From Kushneria sinocarnis (GTDB taxonomy: Bacteria > Pseudomonadota > Gammaproteobacteria > Pseudomonadales > Halomonadaceae): a stretch of 64,000 nt of DNA. Made by a program: the position numbers and the translations under genes. Below, one piece after another: positions 17,004 through 26,264 of this stretch. The DNA is taken from NCBI RefSeq assembly GCF_003633775.1, contig NZ_RBIN01000006.1:62001-126000 (forward strand), read 5' to 3'. The notes beneath the pieces are model-generated. The model made no database searches. It was not told the origin of the DNA and was given only the letters and a program-made list of their open reading frames with translations. Each line of letters begins with the position of its first letter. The stretch's first letter is position 1.

Positions 17004-18599
17004 ATGACCAATACAGGATTTTCCCGCCTGGCGCTGGCCGGCGCCGTGATGCTGGCCACTGCCGGCACTGCCCAGGCCAAGATGCTGACCTACTGCTCGG
17101 AAGGCAGCCCGGAAGGCTTCAATCCGCAGCACTACACCACCGGCACCACCTTCGACGCCTCCTCCCAGACCATCTACAACCGACTGGTCGACTTCAAGCC
17201 CGGCACCACCGAACTGCAGCCCAGCCTGGCCGAATCCTGGGAGGTCTCCAACGACGGCAGGACGGTCACCTTTCATCTGCGTCACGGCGTGAAGTTCCAG
17301 AGTACCGACTACTTCACGCCATCGCGCGAGTTCAATGCCGATGACGTGCTCTACTCCTTCAATCGACAGCTCGATGCGGATCACCCCTGGCATGATATCA
17401 ACGGCAGTTACGAGTACTTCGCCGGCATGGGGCTCCCCGACCTGATCGACCACATCGAAAAGGTCGATGACTACACGGTGAAGTTTCACCTGACCCGCTC
17501 TTCGGCACCGTTTCTGGCCGACATGGCGATGGATTTCGCCTCGATCCTGTCGAAGGAGTACGCCGATCAGCTGATGGAAGCCGGCAATCCCGAGCAGATG
17601 AATCAGCAGCCGATCGGTACCGGCCCGTTCGAATTCGCCGGCTATCAGCAGGATGCCTATATCCGTTATCGCGCCAACCCCGATTACTGGCGCGGCAAGG
17701 CGCCTCTGGACCGGCTGGTATTCTCGATCACTCCGGACGCTTCGGTGCGACTGCAGAAGCTCAAGGCCAATGAGTGTCAGATCATGGCCTATCCCAATCC
17801 GGCCGATCTCGGTGAGCTGAAGAACAATCAGGACATCACCATGAAGTCCGCGCCGGGGCTCAACACCGGCTACCTGTTCTTCAACACTACCGAGGCTCCG
17901 TTCGACAAGCCGGAAGTTCGCCAGGCGCTCTCCATGGCGGTCAATCGCCAGGCGATCATCGACTCCATCTACAAGGGGGCCGGTACGGTCGCCAACAATC
18001 CGATCCCCCCAACCATCTGGAGCTATGACGAGTCGACCCAGCCGATCCCTTATGACCCGGAAAAGGCAAGGGCGCTGCTCGAGGAGGCCGGGGTCAGCGA
18101 CCTGAGCACCGATATCTGGGCCATGCCGGTGCAGCGCCCCTACAATCCCAACGCCCGCCGCATGGCAGAAATGATCCAGGCCGACTGGCAGAAGATCGGG
18201 GTGGACGCGAAGATCGTCTCCTACGAGTGGGGTGAATACCTGCGCCGACTCAAGGAGGGCGAGGCGCAGACCGGCCTCATGGGCTGGACCGGGGATAACG
18301 GCGATCCCGATAACTTCCTCGCCACCCTGCTCTCCTGTGACGCGGCCAAGGACGGCTCCAACTACGCCAAATGGTGCTACGAGCCCTACGACAAGGTGGT
18401 CACCGAGGCACAGAGCATCAATGATCGCGATCAGCGCATCCAGCTGTACGAGAAGGCCCAGTCGATCTTCCGCGACCAACTGCCCTGGATGCCCATCGCG
18501 CACTCGGTGGTCTACATGCCCATGAGCAGCAGTGTCACGGGCTATACCATCCAGCCCACGGGCAGCCATGATTTCTATGGCGTCGACCTGAAGGACTGA
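17004..18599 (+). CDS. dppA: Dipeptide ABC transporter, periplasmic binding protein
   Basis: Solute-binding protein of the DppA/OppA family (SBP_bac_5), 531 residues. A type I signal peptide ends at AGTAQA around residue 25, and the mature protein starts KMLTYCSEGSPEGFNP, very close to E. coli DppA. Family features include EFNADDVLYSFNR near 100, the GTGPFEFAGYQQ segment near 208 and NPNARRMAEMIQADWQ near 385. The ATG at 17004 is used because it begins the signal peptide and has AGGG upstream. It heads an operon with ldcA and dppBCDF. Ligands are likely di- and tripeptides, possibly murein peptides given the carboxypeptidase gene next to it. Confidence 0.95.
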   Translation: MTNTGFSRLALAGAVMLATAGTAQAKMLTYCSEGSPEGFNPQHYTTGTTFDASSQTIYNRLVDFKPGTTELQPSLAESWEVSNDGRTVTFHLRHGVKFQSTDYFTPSREFNADDVLYSFNRQLDADHPWHDINGSYEYFAGMGLPDLIDHIEKVDDYTVKFHLTRSSAPFLADMAMDFASILSKEYADQLMEAGNPEQMNQQPIGTGPFEFAGYQQDAYIRYRANPDYWRGKAPLDRLVFSITPDASVRLQKLKANECQIMAYPNPADLGELKNNQDITMKSAPGLNTGYLFFNTTEAPFDKPEVRQALSMAVNRQAIIDSIYKGAGTVANNPIPPTIWSYDESTQPIPYDPEKARALLEEAGVSDLSTDIWAMPVQRPYNPNARRMAEMIQADWQKIGVDAKIVSYEWGEYLRRLKEGEAQTGLMGWTGDNGDPDNFLATLLSCDAAKDGSNYAKWCYEPYDKVVTEAQSINDRDQRIQLYEKAQSIFRDQLPWMPIAHSVVYMPMSSSVTGYTIQPTGSHDFYGVDLKD

Positions 18600-18612
18600 T
18601 ACGCGTCGATCC

Positions 18613-18641
18613 CGTCATGCCGGCCACAAGCCGGCATGACG
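18613..18641 (+). repeat. Strong intercistronic stem-loop between dppA and ldcA
   Basis: Perfect 12-bp stem CGTCATGCCGGC (18613-18624) with GCCGGCATGACG (18630-18641) and a 5-base CACAA loop, 13 bases after the dppA stop. There is no T-run. Such REP-like hairpins often stabilise the binding-protein mRNA, giving more binding protein than permease. An ATG at 18636 lies in its right arm and is therefore an unlikely start for ldcA. Confidence 0.7.
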
Positions 18642-18668
18642 AACGGGCGTCACACCGGACAGCCCATC

Positions 18669-19616
18669 ATGAGCACCCGAATGACCCAGCTTTTCATTAC
18701 CGCCCTGACCAGTCTGCCCGACGGCACCCTGTCACTGCTCGCCCCGGCAGGCGCCGTGGATACGGACAGGGCACAGGCCACCGTAGAGGCCCTGCACCAG
18801 GCCGGCCTCTCCTGTGAACTGATGCCACGGGCACTGGCGCGTCACCGCTATCTGGCCGGTACCGCCAGCGCTCGACTCGAGGATCTGCATGCCGCCTGGC
18901 AACATCCCGGAGTGCAGGCCGTATGGTGTCTGCGGGGCGGTTATGGCAGTGCCCAGCTGCTCCGGGGCATCGACTGGTCGCGCATTGGCCAGGCCCCGCT
19001 GATCGGCTATTCGGACATCACCGTGCTGCTGGAAGCCTTTCGCCGACATGGCCGACCCGCCATCCACGCTCCGGTGGCTACCGAAGCGGTACTCGACTGC
19101 AACAGCCCCGATGCCAACCGGCAGCGTGCACGCTCGCTCGCTTCGCTGGCACCGGTACTGGCCGGCGAGCCCGGCGGCTGGGCGCTGCGACATGTAGCCG
19201 GGCCGAAGACCCCGCTCGAAGGGATGCTGGTCGGCGGCAACCTGACCACCCTGGCCAGCATTGCCGGTACGCCGGCGGCGCTGACACTCGAGCGGCCGGG
19301 CATCCTGCTGCTGGAGGATGTCGGTGAGGCGGAATACCGCCTCGAGCGCAGCTTCTACCAGTTGCTGAACAGTCTCGATACCGAGCAGCTGCAGGCGGTC
19401 TGTCTGGGCAGCTTCGAGCGCTGCCAGCTGGCTAACGGGCCATCATCGCTCGAGGCCATCTTCCGCGAGTGGCTGGAGCCACTGGGAATCGCCCTGTATG
19501 CCGATGCCCCCATCGGTCATGGCGCCGACAATCACGCCTGGCCCTATGGCCGCCCGGCCACGCTCTCGGCCGAGGGTCTGTGCTGGTCGGCCGACAATGG
19601 GACTGCTCATGAGTGA
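18669..19616 (+). CDS. ldcA: Muramoyltetrapeptide LD-carboxypeptidase (peptidase S66)
   Basis: Cytoplasmic serine peptidase that removes the terminal D-Ala from murein tetrapeptides during cell-wall recycling. From the ATG at 18669 the protein has 315 residues. The triad fits the family: nucleophile Ser115 in LIGYSD, Glu216 in LLLEDVGEAEYR and His284 in PIGHGADNH. GGYGSAQLL near residue 90 and EGMLVGGNLTTL near 184 are further signatures. No good ribosome site marks the start; ATGs at 18669 and 18681 are both possible. Its place inside the dpp operon suggests that imported murein peptides are trimmed as they enter. MccF immunity proteins share this fold but act elsewhere. Confidence 0.9.
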   Translation: MSTRMTQLFITALTSLPDGTLSLLAPAGAVDTDRAQATVEALHQAGLSCELMPRALARHRYLAGTASARLEDLHAAWQHPGVQAVWCLRGGYGSAQLLRGIDWSRIGQAPLIGYSDITVLLEAFRRHGRPAIHAPVATEAVLDCNSPDANRQRARSLASLAPVLAGEPGGWALRHVAGPKTPLEGMLVGGNLTTLASIAGTPAALTLERPGILLLEDVGEAEYRLERSFYQLLNSLDTEQLQAVCLGSFERCQLANGPSSLEAIFREWLEPLGIALYADAPIGHGADNHAWPYGRPATLSAEGLCWSADNGTAHE

Positions 19617-19676
19617 TGCCCACCCGGCCCGAGGCCATCGGCCTTTCCTGTTCATTTTCATGCGGCGGATTCCGGC

Positions 19677-20690
19677 ATGCTGAATTTCCTGTTTCGCAAA
19701 CTGCTGATGATCGTGCCGACCTTTCTCGGGGTCACGATCATCACCTTCGCCCTGGTCCACATGATTCCCGGCGATCCGGTCGCCATCATGGCCGGTGAAC
19801 GGGGGCTCTCTCCCGAACGTCATGCCCAGATGATGGCCCAGCTGGGGCTGGACCGACCGCTCTGGCAGCAGTACCTGGATTTCCTGTGGCGCCTGATGCA
19901 CGGCGACCTGGGCCAGTCACTGGTCACCCACAACGCCATTCTGAGCGAATTCATGTCACGCTTTCCGGCCACCCTGGAGCTGTCGGTCTGCGCCCTGATC
20001 TTCGCCATCGGGCTGGGGATTCCACTGGGCGTCATCGCCGGCATCAAGCGTGGTTCGATCATCGACCACGGGGTGATGGGCACGGCCCTGACCGGCTATT
20101 CGATGCCGATCTTCTGGTGGGGGCTGCTGCTGATCATCCTGTTCTCCGGCATCCTCGGCTGGACACCGGTTTCAGGGCGTCTTTCCTCCTCGTTCTGGAT
20201 CGACACCCCGACCCATTTCATGCTGATCGATACTCTGCTCTCCGATGCGCCGGGTGCCTTCATGGATGCTGTTCGACACCTGATCCTGCCGGCGGTCTGT
20301 CTGGGCACCATCCCGCTGGCGGTGATTGCCCGCATGACCCGCTCCTCGATTCTCGAAGTGCTGGGCGAGGATTACATCCGCACCGCCCGGGCCAAGGGGC
20401 TGGCCCCCTGGCGCATCATTGCCGTTCACGCCCTGCGCAATGCCATGATTCCGGTGACCACGGTCATCGGTCTGCAGATCGGGCTGCTGTTTGCCGGGGC
20501 CATCCTCACCGAAACCATCTTCTCCTGGCCGGGCATCGGCAAGTGGCTGATCGACTCCGTCAGCCGCCGGGATTATCCGGCCCTGCAGGGCGGCATTCTG
20601 CTGATCGCCACCATGGTGATGATCGTCAATCTCGTCGTTGATCTGCTCTATGGCCTGATCAACCCTCGTATCCGTCATCAGGCCGAGTGA
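19677..20690 (+). CDS. dppB: Dipeptide ABC transporter permease DppB
   Basis: Inner-membrane permease of 337 residues with six predicted helices. The N-terminus (FRKLLMIVPTFLGVTIITFALVHMIPGDPV) is the family signature. The EAA loop that contacts the ATPases lies around residues 230-260 (DYIRTARAKGLAPWRIIAVHALRNA). It pairs with DppC to form the channel. The order dppB-dppC-dppD-dppF with short gaps or overlaps marks a single transcript. Confidence 0.95.
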   Translation: MLNFLFRKLLMIVPTFLGVTIITFALVHMIPGDPVAIMAGERGLSPERHAQMMAQLGLDRPLWQQYLDFLWRLMHGDLGQSLVTHNAILSEFMSRFPATLELSVCALIFAIGLGIPLGVIAGIKRGSIIDHGVMGTALTGYSMPIFWWGLLLIILFSGILGWTPVSGRLSSSFWIDTPTHFMLIDTLLSDAPGAFMDAVRHLILPAVCLGTIPLAVIARMTRSSILEVLGEDYIRTARAKGLAPWRIIAVHALRNAMIPVTTVIGLQIGLLFAGAILTETIFSWPGIGKWLIDSVSRRDYPALQGGILLIATMVMIVNLVVDLLYGLINPRIRHQAE

Positions 20691-20700
20691 GGCAACTCCC

Positions 20701-21621
20701 ATGACCCAGGCAAATGCACAGACCTCGCCGGATAACCCGACCACCTCGGAGATCCCGCCCGCGCCGCACCCGCTGCGCGAGGTGTGGAACGATTTCTGCG
20801 AAAACCGGGCCGCGCTGGCGGGCCTGATCATCATCGCACTCATCATTGTGCTGGCGCTGCTGGCCGGGGTCATCGCCCCTCATACACCGGTCGAGCAGTT
20901 CCGCGAGCATGTCCTGCAGCCTCCCTTCTGGCAGGCAGGCGGCTCGCTGAGCTTTCCGCTGGGCACCGATGATGTCGGCCGTGACGTGCTGTCCCGCATC
21001 CTGTATGGCGCCCGGCTCTCCATGATGATCGGCGTCATCGTGGTCACCCTGTCGCTGGTCATCGGCGTGCTGCTGGGGCTGATTGCCGGCTATGTCCGCG
21101 GCTGGGTGGATACCACCATCATGCGCCTGATGGACATCATGCTGTCGATTCCCAGTCTGCTGCTGGCCGTGGTGGTCGTGGCCGTGCTGGGGCCGGGGCT
21201 GTTCAATGCGATGCTGGCCATCGCCATTGTCTACCTGCCGCACTATGTGCGCCTGACCCGCGGGTCGGTCATTACCGAACGCAATCGCGACTACGTGGTT
21301 GCTTCCCGGCTGGCAGGCGCCGGGCCGCTGCGGCTGATGTTCGTGGTCATCCTGCCCAACTGTCTGGCTCCCCTGATCGTGCAGGCCACCCTGAGTTTCT
21401 CCAACGCCGTGCTCGATGCCGCGGCGCTGGGCTTTCTGGGTCTGGGCGCGCAGCCCCCCACGCCCGAATGGGGCAGCATGCTGGCCAACGCCCGGCAGTA
21501 TGTCCTCGATGCCTGGTGGGTCGTGACCTTCCCGGGGCTTGCCATCCTGATCACGGTGCTGGCTTTCAACATCATGGGCGACGGGCTGCGTGATGCCCTC
21601 GATCCCCGACTCAAGCGGTGA
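20701..21621 (+). CDS. dppC: Dipeptide ABC transporter permease DppC
   Basis: Second permease subunit, 306 residues. A polar N-terminus is followed by [23 protein letters not shown] (helix 1), the periplasmic [22 protein letters not shown] segment, and an EAA loop near residues 200-225 ([20 protein letters not shown]). GAGG lies about ten bases before the ATG. Its stop overlaps the start of dppD. Together with DppB it forms the transmembrane pore. Confidence 0.95.
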   Translation: MTQANAQTSPDNPTTSEIPPAPHPLREVWNDFCENRAALAGLIIIALIIVLALLAGVIAPHTPVEQFREHVLQPPFWQAGGSLSFPLGTDDVGRDVLSRILYGARLSMMIGVIVVTLSLVIGVLLGLIAGYVRGWVDTTIMRLMDIMLSIPSLLLAVVVVAVLGPGLFNAMLAIAIVYLPHYVRLTRGSVITERNRDYVVASRLAGAGPLRLMFVVILPNCLAPLIVQATLSFSNAVLDAAALGFLGLGAQPPTPEWGSMLANARQYVLDAWWVVTFPGLAILITVLAFNIMGDGLRDALDPRLKR

Positions 21622-22718
21622 ACCCGATGACGTCTACCATTACCACCTCGACAGCCGGCACCGATCCGCTTCGGAGCAGCCGGGCACTGCTGGATATCCG
21701 CCGTCTGAGCGTCTCCTTTCAGACCCGCAACGGCATCTTTCCGGCGGTCAGTGATATCGACATGACGCTCAACGAGGGCGAGGTACTCGGCGTGGTCGGT
21801 GAATCGGGCTCGGGCAAGAGTGTCACCATGCTGGCGATGATGGGGCTGCTGCCCTTCAATGCCACCATCGAGGCGGAGCGTTTCGCCTTTGCCGACCACG
21901 ACATGCTGACCCTTCCCGATCGGGCGCGACGCAGGCTGACCGGCAACGATATCGCCATGATCTTTCAGGAGCCGGCCACCAGCCTCAACCCGAGCTTTAC
22001 CATCGGCTATCAGATCGATGAAACCCTGAAGGTGCACGAAGGGGGACGTCGGCGACAGCGGCGCGAGCGCGCCGTCGAGCTGCTCGACCGGGTGGGTATC
22101 CCCGCACCGCGAAAACGGCTGGGCGATTATCCCCACCAGCTCTCGGGCGGCATGAACCAGCGCGTCATGATCGCCATCGCGATCGCCTGCAACCCCCGGC
22201 TGCTGATTGCCGACGAACCCACCACGGCGCTGGATGTCACCATCCAGGCGCAGATTCTCGAGCTGCTGCTGCAGCTGCAGCAGGAACGGGGCATGGCCAT
22301 GATCCTGATCACCCATGACATGGGGGTGGTCGCCGAAGCCGCCGAGCGGATCTCGGTGATGTACGCCGGCCAGCTGGTCGAGACCGGTCGTGCCGGCGAG
22401 GTCTTTCACCGCCCACGCCACCCCTATACCGGCGCCCTGCTCGATGCCCTGCCCGAGCGCCATCCCGGTCAGGCGCGCCTGCCTACCATCCCCGGTGTGG
22501 TGCCCGGCATCGGGGACCGCCCGACCGGCTGCCTGTTCAACCCGCGCTGCCGCTTCGCCCGGGAGGACTGCCGCCAGCAGCGTCCCGAACTCTTGACCAT
22601 GGGAGAGGCCGACGACCCTCGGGCAACTACCGGCCATGCCGATCAGCATCAGGCACGCTGCTTTCATCCACTGGAGACTGATGTGTCTGCCGACCGTGAC
22701 ACGGGAGCCCGCTCATGA
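21618..22718 (+). CDS. dppD: Dipeptide ABC transporter ATP-binding protein DppD
   Basis: ATPase subunit of 366 residues. Walker A GESGSGKS is at 61-68, the signature LSGGMNQRV near 175 and Walker [13 protein letters not shown] near 195. The C-terminal oligopeptide/dipeptide domain ends with the cysteine cluster [16 protein letters not shown], which in relatives binds an iron-sulfur cluster or zinc. A GTG at 21618 overlaps the dppC stop (GTGA); an ATG at 21627 is the alternative. It is translationally coupled to both neighbours. Confidence 0.95.
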   Translation: MNPMTSTITTSTAGTDPLRSSRALLDIRRLSVSFQTRNGIFPAVSDIDMTLNEGEVLGVVGESGSGKSVTMLAMMGLLPFNATIEAERFAFADHDMLTLPDRARRRLTGNDIAMIFQEPATSLNPSFTIGYQIDETLKVHEGGRRRQRRERAVELLDRVGIPAPRKRLGDYPHQLSGGMNQRVMIAIAIACNPRLLIADEPTTALDVTIQAQILELLLQLQQERGMAMILITHDMGVVAEAAERISVMYAGQLVETGRAGEVFHRPRHPYTGALLDALPERHPGQARLPTIPGVVPGIGDRPTGCLFNPRCRFAREDCRQQRPELLTMGEADDPRATTGHADQHQARCFHPLETDVSADRDTGARS

Positions 22719-23707
22719 GTGTTGAACAACTGATGCAGGCCGAGCAGCTGGTACAGACCTACACGGTACGCCAGGGTCCGTTTCATACCGCCCATCTGCG
22801 TGCCGTGCAGGGTGTCAGCTTCACGCTGGAGGCCGGACAGACGCTGGCGGTGGTCGGCGAATCGGGCTGTGGCAAGTCGACCCTGGCACGCATGCTGACC
22901 CTGATCGAACAGCCCGCCAGCGGTCGTCTGACCCTGTGCGGGCGCGATGCCACTCACCCCGACCGGACTCAGCTGCGCGCGCTGCGCCGCGAGGTGCAGA
23001 TGGTCTTTCAGAACCCCTATGGCTCGCTCAATCCCCGCAAGACCATCAGTACCATCCTGGAAGAACCGCTGGTCATCAATACCGATCTTTCCCGTGCGGA
23101 GCGCCGCCGTCAGGCCCGCGACATGATGGAACGGGTCGGGCTGCGTCCGGATGCCGCCGACCGCTATCCGCACATGTTCTCCGGCGGCCAGCGACAGCGT
23201 ATTGCCGTGGCGCGCGCGCTGATGCTGCAACCGCGCGTAATGGTGCTGGATGAGCCCGTCTCGGCACTGGATGTGTCGGTCCAGGCCCAGGTGCTCAATC
23301 TGCTCAATGATCTGCAGGACGAGTTCGGCCTCGCCTATCTGTTCATCTCGCACGATCTGAGCGTGGTCCGCCATGTGGCCGACCGCATCATGGTGATGTA
23401 CCTCGGTCGACCGGTCGAGATCGGCAGCCGCGACGCGGTCTTCGAGGCACCGCGCCATCCCTACACCCGGGCCCTGCTCTCCGCCACGCCTTCGGTCGAT
23501 CCGGATGCCCGGCACCAGCGGGTCGCGCTGAGTGGTGAACTGCCTTCGCCACTGGATCCGCCGCCGGGCTGCGCCTTCCACCGCCGCTGTCCGTGGGCGA
23601 CCGAACAGTGCCGCCAGCAGGAGCCGCCGCTGCGTGATGTCGAAGGCGTTGATGTTGCCTGCCATCACGCCGAGCGGATCATGAGCACTGCTGCAACGCC
23701 GGCCTGA
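22715..23707 (+). CDS. dppF: Dipeptide ABC transporter ATP-binding protein DppF
   Basis: Second ATPase, 330 residues, forming a heterodimer with DppD. Walker A GESGCGKS is at 48-55, the signature FSGGQRQRI near 155 and Walker [13 protein letters not shown] near 175. The C-terminal cysteine region is [16 protein letters not shown], then ACHH. It starts at an ATGA overlap with dppD, with GGGAG nine bases upstream, and is the last gene of the operon. Confidence 0.95.
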   Translation: MSVEQLMQAEQLVQTYTVRQGPFHTAHLRAVQGVSFTLEAGQTLAVVGESGCGKSTLARMLTLIEQPASGRLTLCGRDATHPDRTQLRALRREVQMVFQNPYGSLNPRKTISTILEEPLVINTDLSRAERRRQARDMMERVGLRPDAADRYPHMFSGGQRQRIAVARALMLQPRVMVLDEPVSALDVSVQAQVLNLLNDLQDEFGLAYLFISHDLSVVRHVADRIMVMYLGRPVEIGSRDAVFEAPRHPYTRALLSATPSVDPDARHQRVALSGELPSPLDPPPGCAFHRRCPWATEQCRQQEPPLRDVEGVDVACHHAERIMSTAATPA

Positions 23708-23724
23708 CCACCGCCGATGCGGTA

Positions 23725-23748
23725 GAAAACACTGTTTTCCCCTAGAAT
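23725..23748 (+). promoter_or_regulatory. Candidate promoter with operator upstream of the FUSC gene
   Basis: A palindrome GAAAAC-ACT-GTTTTC (23725-23739) lies immediately before a good -10 hexamer TAGAAT (23743-23748). No clear -35 box stands 17 bases upstream. An operator placed between the -35 and -10 positions is typical of repressed or MerR-like promoters. It would give the FUSC gene a transcript separate from dpp. Confidence 0.45.
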
Positions 23749-23808
23749 GGTGACGTCGCCCGATGGCGGGGCGGCGTCATCATTCACCGGGAGAATCGGC
23801 ACCCGTTC

Positions 23809-24978
23809 ATGGCAAGGTTTCGTCTGCGTGATCCGTTTTTCAACTACCGCTATCGGCACTATCTGCACACCCTGCGGGCCACCCTGGCGCTGGCGGTCAC
23901 CTTCGCCATCGTCCTGAGCTGCGATATTCCCCACAGTACCTGGGCGCCGGTCAGTACCCTCATGGTGATGGGCAACCTGCCCCATGTCGGGGGGGTTATC
24001 GACAAGGGCAGCCAGCGGCTGCTGGGTACGCTGCTCGGTGGCCTCTGGGGCATCATGATCCTGCTGATTCCGGCGCCGCCACCGGGAGCCGTGCTCACCC
24101 TGACGCTGGCCGGCATCGCCGTCGCGCTGCACACCACCTTTACCGGCCGGTTCGGTTATAGCGCACTGATGTTCGGCATTACCCTGCTGATGGTGGTAGG
24201 CAACGGCAACCATGATCTCGCGGTGGCGCTGTGGCGCGCCTTCAATGTGCTGATCGGGACCGTGGTGGGGATTCTGGCGACCATGATCATCCTGCCGCAG
24301 AAGGCCACCGATCTGTTCCGGTTCCTGCTGGCGGACAATCTCGACAAGCTGGCCCGTCTCTATCATGCCCACACCAGTGCCCCCGGACTGGAAGCCGGCG
24401 ATCAGGGCGAGCTGATGAAGACCGTGACCAGCCAGCTGGTGCAGCAGCGCAACCTGATTGACGCGGTCCATCGTGAAGGGCGGCTGCGACGCGGGGAACT
24501 CGGCAGCCTGATTTCACTGGAGAGGCGGATGATCTCGACCGTCGAGCTGCTGCTGGAAACCCACTGGGCGACCCGGGACGGGCACGACATCATCGAATCC
24601 CTGACGGGCCTGCGCGAGGCCCAGCACCAGCTTGCCCACGACTTGGGTACACTGGCCTATCAGGTGCGCACCGGCCAGACCATTGAAGTCGGGATTGCCC
24701 AGTTCGATCTGGATGCACACGCACAGGCGGCCTTCAACGCCCGCAGCCAACAGGGGCGCGCCCTGTTCAGTCCCGGCGGCTATCTCTGGCTCAATCGCGA
24801 GCTGGCCCGCCAGGCCAGCGCGCTGGTCGGCTACCTCGCCAATCTGCAGCGCCTCCCCAGCCAGCGCCTGCGCAAACGGGCCAGACGGCATCATCTGGTC
24901 AGCGACGCCCGCCGGCTGGCGGTCCGGGGCGATCCCCATGCACGCCGGGAGCGCAGGGATACCTCATCCCCGGAGTGA
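23809..24978 (+). CDS. FUSC family membrane protein (aromatic acid exporter-like)
   Basis: Protein of 389 residues of the fusaric-acid-resistance/AaeB/YccS superfamily. The N-terminal half holds about six hydrophobic segments (LALAVTFAIVLSC, LLGTLLGGLWGIMILLI, AVLTLTLAGIAVAL, ALMFGITLLMVVG, LIGTVVGILATMIIL). The C-terminal half is a soluble helical domain rich in Gln, Glu and Arg. Only one membrane bundle is seen, so it is shorter than the double-bundle YccS and AaeB proteins and probably works as a dimer or with a partner. Efflux of aromatic or organic acids is the known role of relatives. It is tail-to-tail with ygfX. Confidence 0.82.
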   Translation: MARFRLRDPFFNYRYRHYLHTLRATLALAVTFAIVLSCDIPHSTWAPVSTLMVMGNLPHVGGVIDKGSQRLLGTLLGGLWGIMILLIPAPPPGAVLTLTLAGIAVALHTTFTGRFGYSALMFGITLLMVVGNGNHDLAVALWRAFNVLIGTVVGILATMIILPQKATDLFRFLLADNLDKLARLYHAHTSAPGLEAGDQGELMKTVTSQLVQQRNLIDAVHREGRLRRGELGSLISLERRMISTVELLLETHWATRDGHDIIESLTGLREAQHQLAHDLGTLAYQVRTGQTIEVGIAQFDLDAHAQAAFNARSQQGRALFSPGGYLWLNRELARQASALVGYLANLQRLPSQRLRKRARRHHLVSDARRLAVRGDPHARRERRDTSSPE

Positions 24979-24979
24979 A

Positions 24980-25471
24980 TCAGGCGTTGTGACGGCGCTG
25001 CCACTGCTGCATCAGTCGGCGCCACCAGGGGGTGGGCGTCGGCGCGTGATGTCCCGACTGGCGCAACAGCAGCCGTCGCAGTCGACGGCGGGTTTCAGCA
25101 TCGGTGCTATCCGGCCAGAGCGCATGCACCCGGCCGTTGATGGCCAGCTCGATGATACCCACGCCCAGGCGCTGCACGCTCAGCGTGACCGGTTGCCATG
25201 CCCCGCTGCCATCGTCGGGCTGGCGCGCCTCCCACTGCTCGCCATCCACGCAGCGCAGTTCCGGCGGGGGGCAGAAACGGTAAAGCCAGACTGCCATCAA
25301 CAGAGGCGGCAGCGCCATGAGACTCCATGGGAGCCCCCATCGGTACAGCAGCAGGGCGCCGAACCCCAGGCCAAATCCCGCCCGCACCCCCAGTGCCAGC
25401 CGTGAGGGCTCAAGCGGCACGTGAAGCGCCGCCTGCGCCAGCGGCACGGCCGCTTCAGACGAAGTCGCCAC
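24980..25471 (-). CDS. ygfX: YgfX (CptA)-like membrane protein
   Basis: Protein of 163 residues with two central hydrophobic segments (LGVRAGFGLGFGALLLYR and SLMALPPLLMAVWLYRF) followed by a soluble domain with HALWPDSTDAETRRRLRRLLL. The assignment rests on this topology and on position: it directly follows sdhE, as ygfX follows ygfY/sdhE in E. coli. E. coli YgfX has been described as a membrane toxin acting on MreB/FtsZ and as a partner of SdhE. It begins with GTG two bases after the sdhE stop, so the genes are coupled. Sequence similarity to E. coli YgfX is weak by eye. Confidence 0.65.
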   Translation of the reverse strand: MATSSEAAVPLAQAALHVPLEPSRLALGVRAGFGLGFGALLLYRWGLPWSLMALPPLLMAVWLYRFCPPPELRCVDGEQWEARQPDDGSGAWQPVTLSVQRLGVGIIELAINGRVHALWPDSTDAETRRRLRRLLLRQSGHHAPTPTPWWRRLMQQWQRRHNA

Positions 25472-25473
25472 CT

Positions 25474-25749
25474 CTATACCGGACGCACTTCAGCGGTCCG
25501 GGTCCGCTCGGCGTACGCGATGATCTCGTCCACCATGGCAGCCAGCGCATCATCCATGGGCCGTCCCCGGCGCATCAGCCAGCTGAAGAGATCCTGGTCC
25601 TGCTCTGCCAGCAGGTCGGCATACGCCTGCTGGCGGGCGTCATCAAGCTGCGCGAAGCAGTTCTCGAAAAACGGCAGCAGCATGAGATCCAGCTCCCACA
25701 TCCCCCGCCGGGAGTGCCAGTAGAGCCGCTTTCTTGCAGTGTCATCCAT
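25474..25749 (-). CDS. sdhE: FAD assembly factor SdhE
   Basis: Small protein (91 residues) that promotes covalent attachment of FAD to succinate dehydrogenase and fumarate reductase. The hallmark RGMxE motif is present at residues 15-19 (RGMWE), followed by LDLMLLPFFENCF and the DQDLFSWLMRRGRP helix. GAGGT precedes the ATG at 25749, so this start is preferred over a GTG nine bases upstream. It forms a two-gene unit with ygfX. Confidence 0.93.
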   Translation of the reverse strand: MDDTARKRLYWHSRRGMWELDLMLLPFFENCFAQLDDARQQAYADLLAEQDQDLFSWLMRRGRPMDDALAAMVDEIIAYAERTRTAEVRPV

Positions 25750-25817
25750 TGCAGCCACCTCTGTCTGAATTCATCGATCCGATCATGACAACGATCCCAT
25801 CATTGTAATGTAGAGCG

Positions 25818-25874
25818 TTGTTTTTCCGATACTTGATCGCTATGCTGGAATCAAATAACAATCCCGATCGGGAT
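25818..25874 (+). promoter_or_regulatory. Candidate ihfB promoter and perfect palindrome
   Basis: TTGTTT (25818-25823), a 17-base spacer and TATGCT (25841-25846) form a plausible sigma-70 promoter for ihfB. Downstream, in the presumed leader, is a perfect 14-base palindrome ATCCCGATCGGGAT (25861-25874), a possible operator. A local promoter is needed because ihfB is not behind rpsA here. Confidence 0.45.
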
Positions 25875-25900
25875 GCCCGCAGCAGCATGGAGAAAACCCG

Positions 25901-26197
25901 ATGACCAAATCCGAACTGATCGAACAGATCACCATGTCACAATCCTCGCACTCCCTCAGGGAGGTCGAGGCCGCCGTCAAGCTGATCCTCGATGATATCA
26001 CCGACGCGCTCGCCGCCGGCGGTCGGGTTGAAATTCGCGGTTTCGGCAGCTTCTCGCTGCACTACCGGGCTCCCCGGGTAGGCCGCAACCCCAAGACCGG
26101 CGATCCGGTATCACTCGACGGCAAGCATGTGCCGCATTTCAAACCCGGCAAGGAGCTGCGCGAGCAGGTCAATGCCAGCCGCGCGCTCGGCTATTGA
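25901..26197 (+). CDS. ihfB: Integration host factor subunit beta
   Basis: DNA-bending nucleoid protein; heterodimer with IhfA. The 98 residues follow E. coli Ihf[11 protein letters not shown], the [17 protein letters not shown] core, and the DNA-intercalating arm [10 protein letters not shown], then [12 protein letters not shown]. In most gammaproteobacteria it directly follows rpsA. Here rpsA lies about 6.6 kb away on the opposite strand, suggesting an inversion. lapA and lapB follow as usual. Confidence 0.97.
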   Translation: MTKSELIEQITMSQSSHSLREVEAAVKLILDDITDALAAGGRVEIRGFGSFSLHYRAPRVGRNPKTGDPVSLDGKHVPHFKPGKELREQVNASRALGY

Positions 26198-26264
26198 ACA
26201 TCGCGCCCGGCGCCGGGCGAATGATACACTGCCGCTCCTGCCATGAACCAACAAGGAACCTGCC

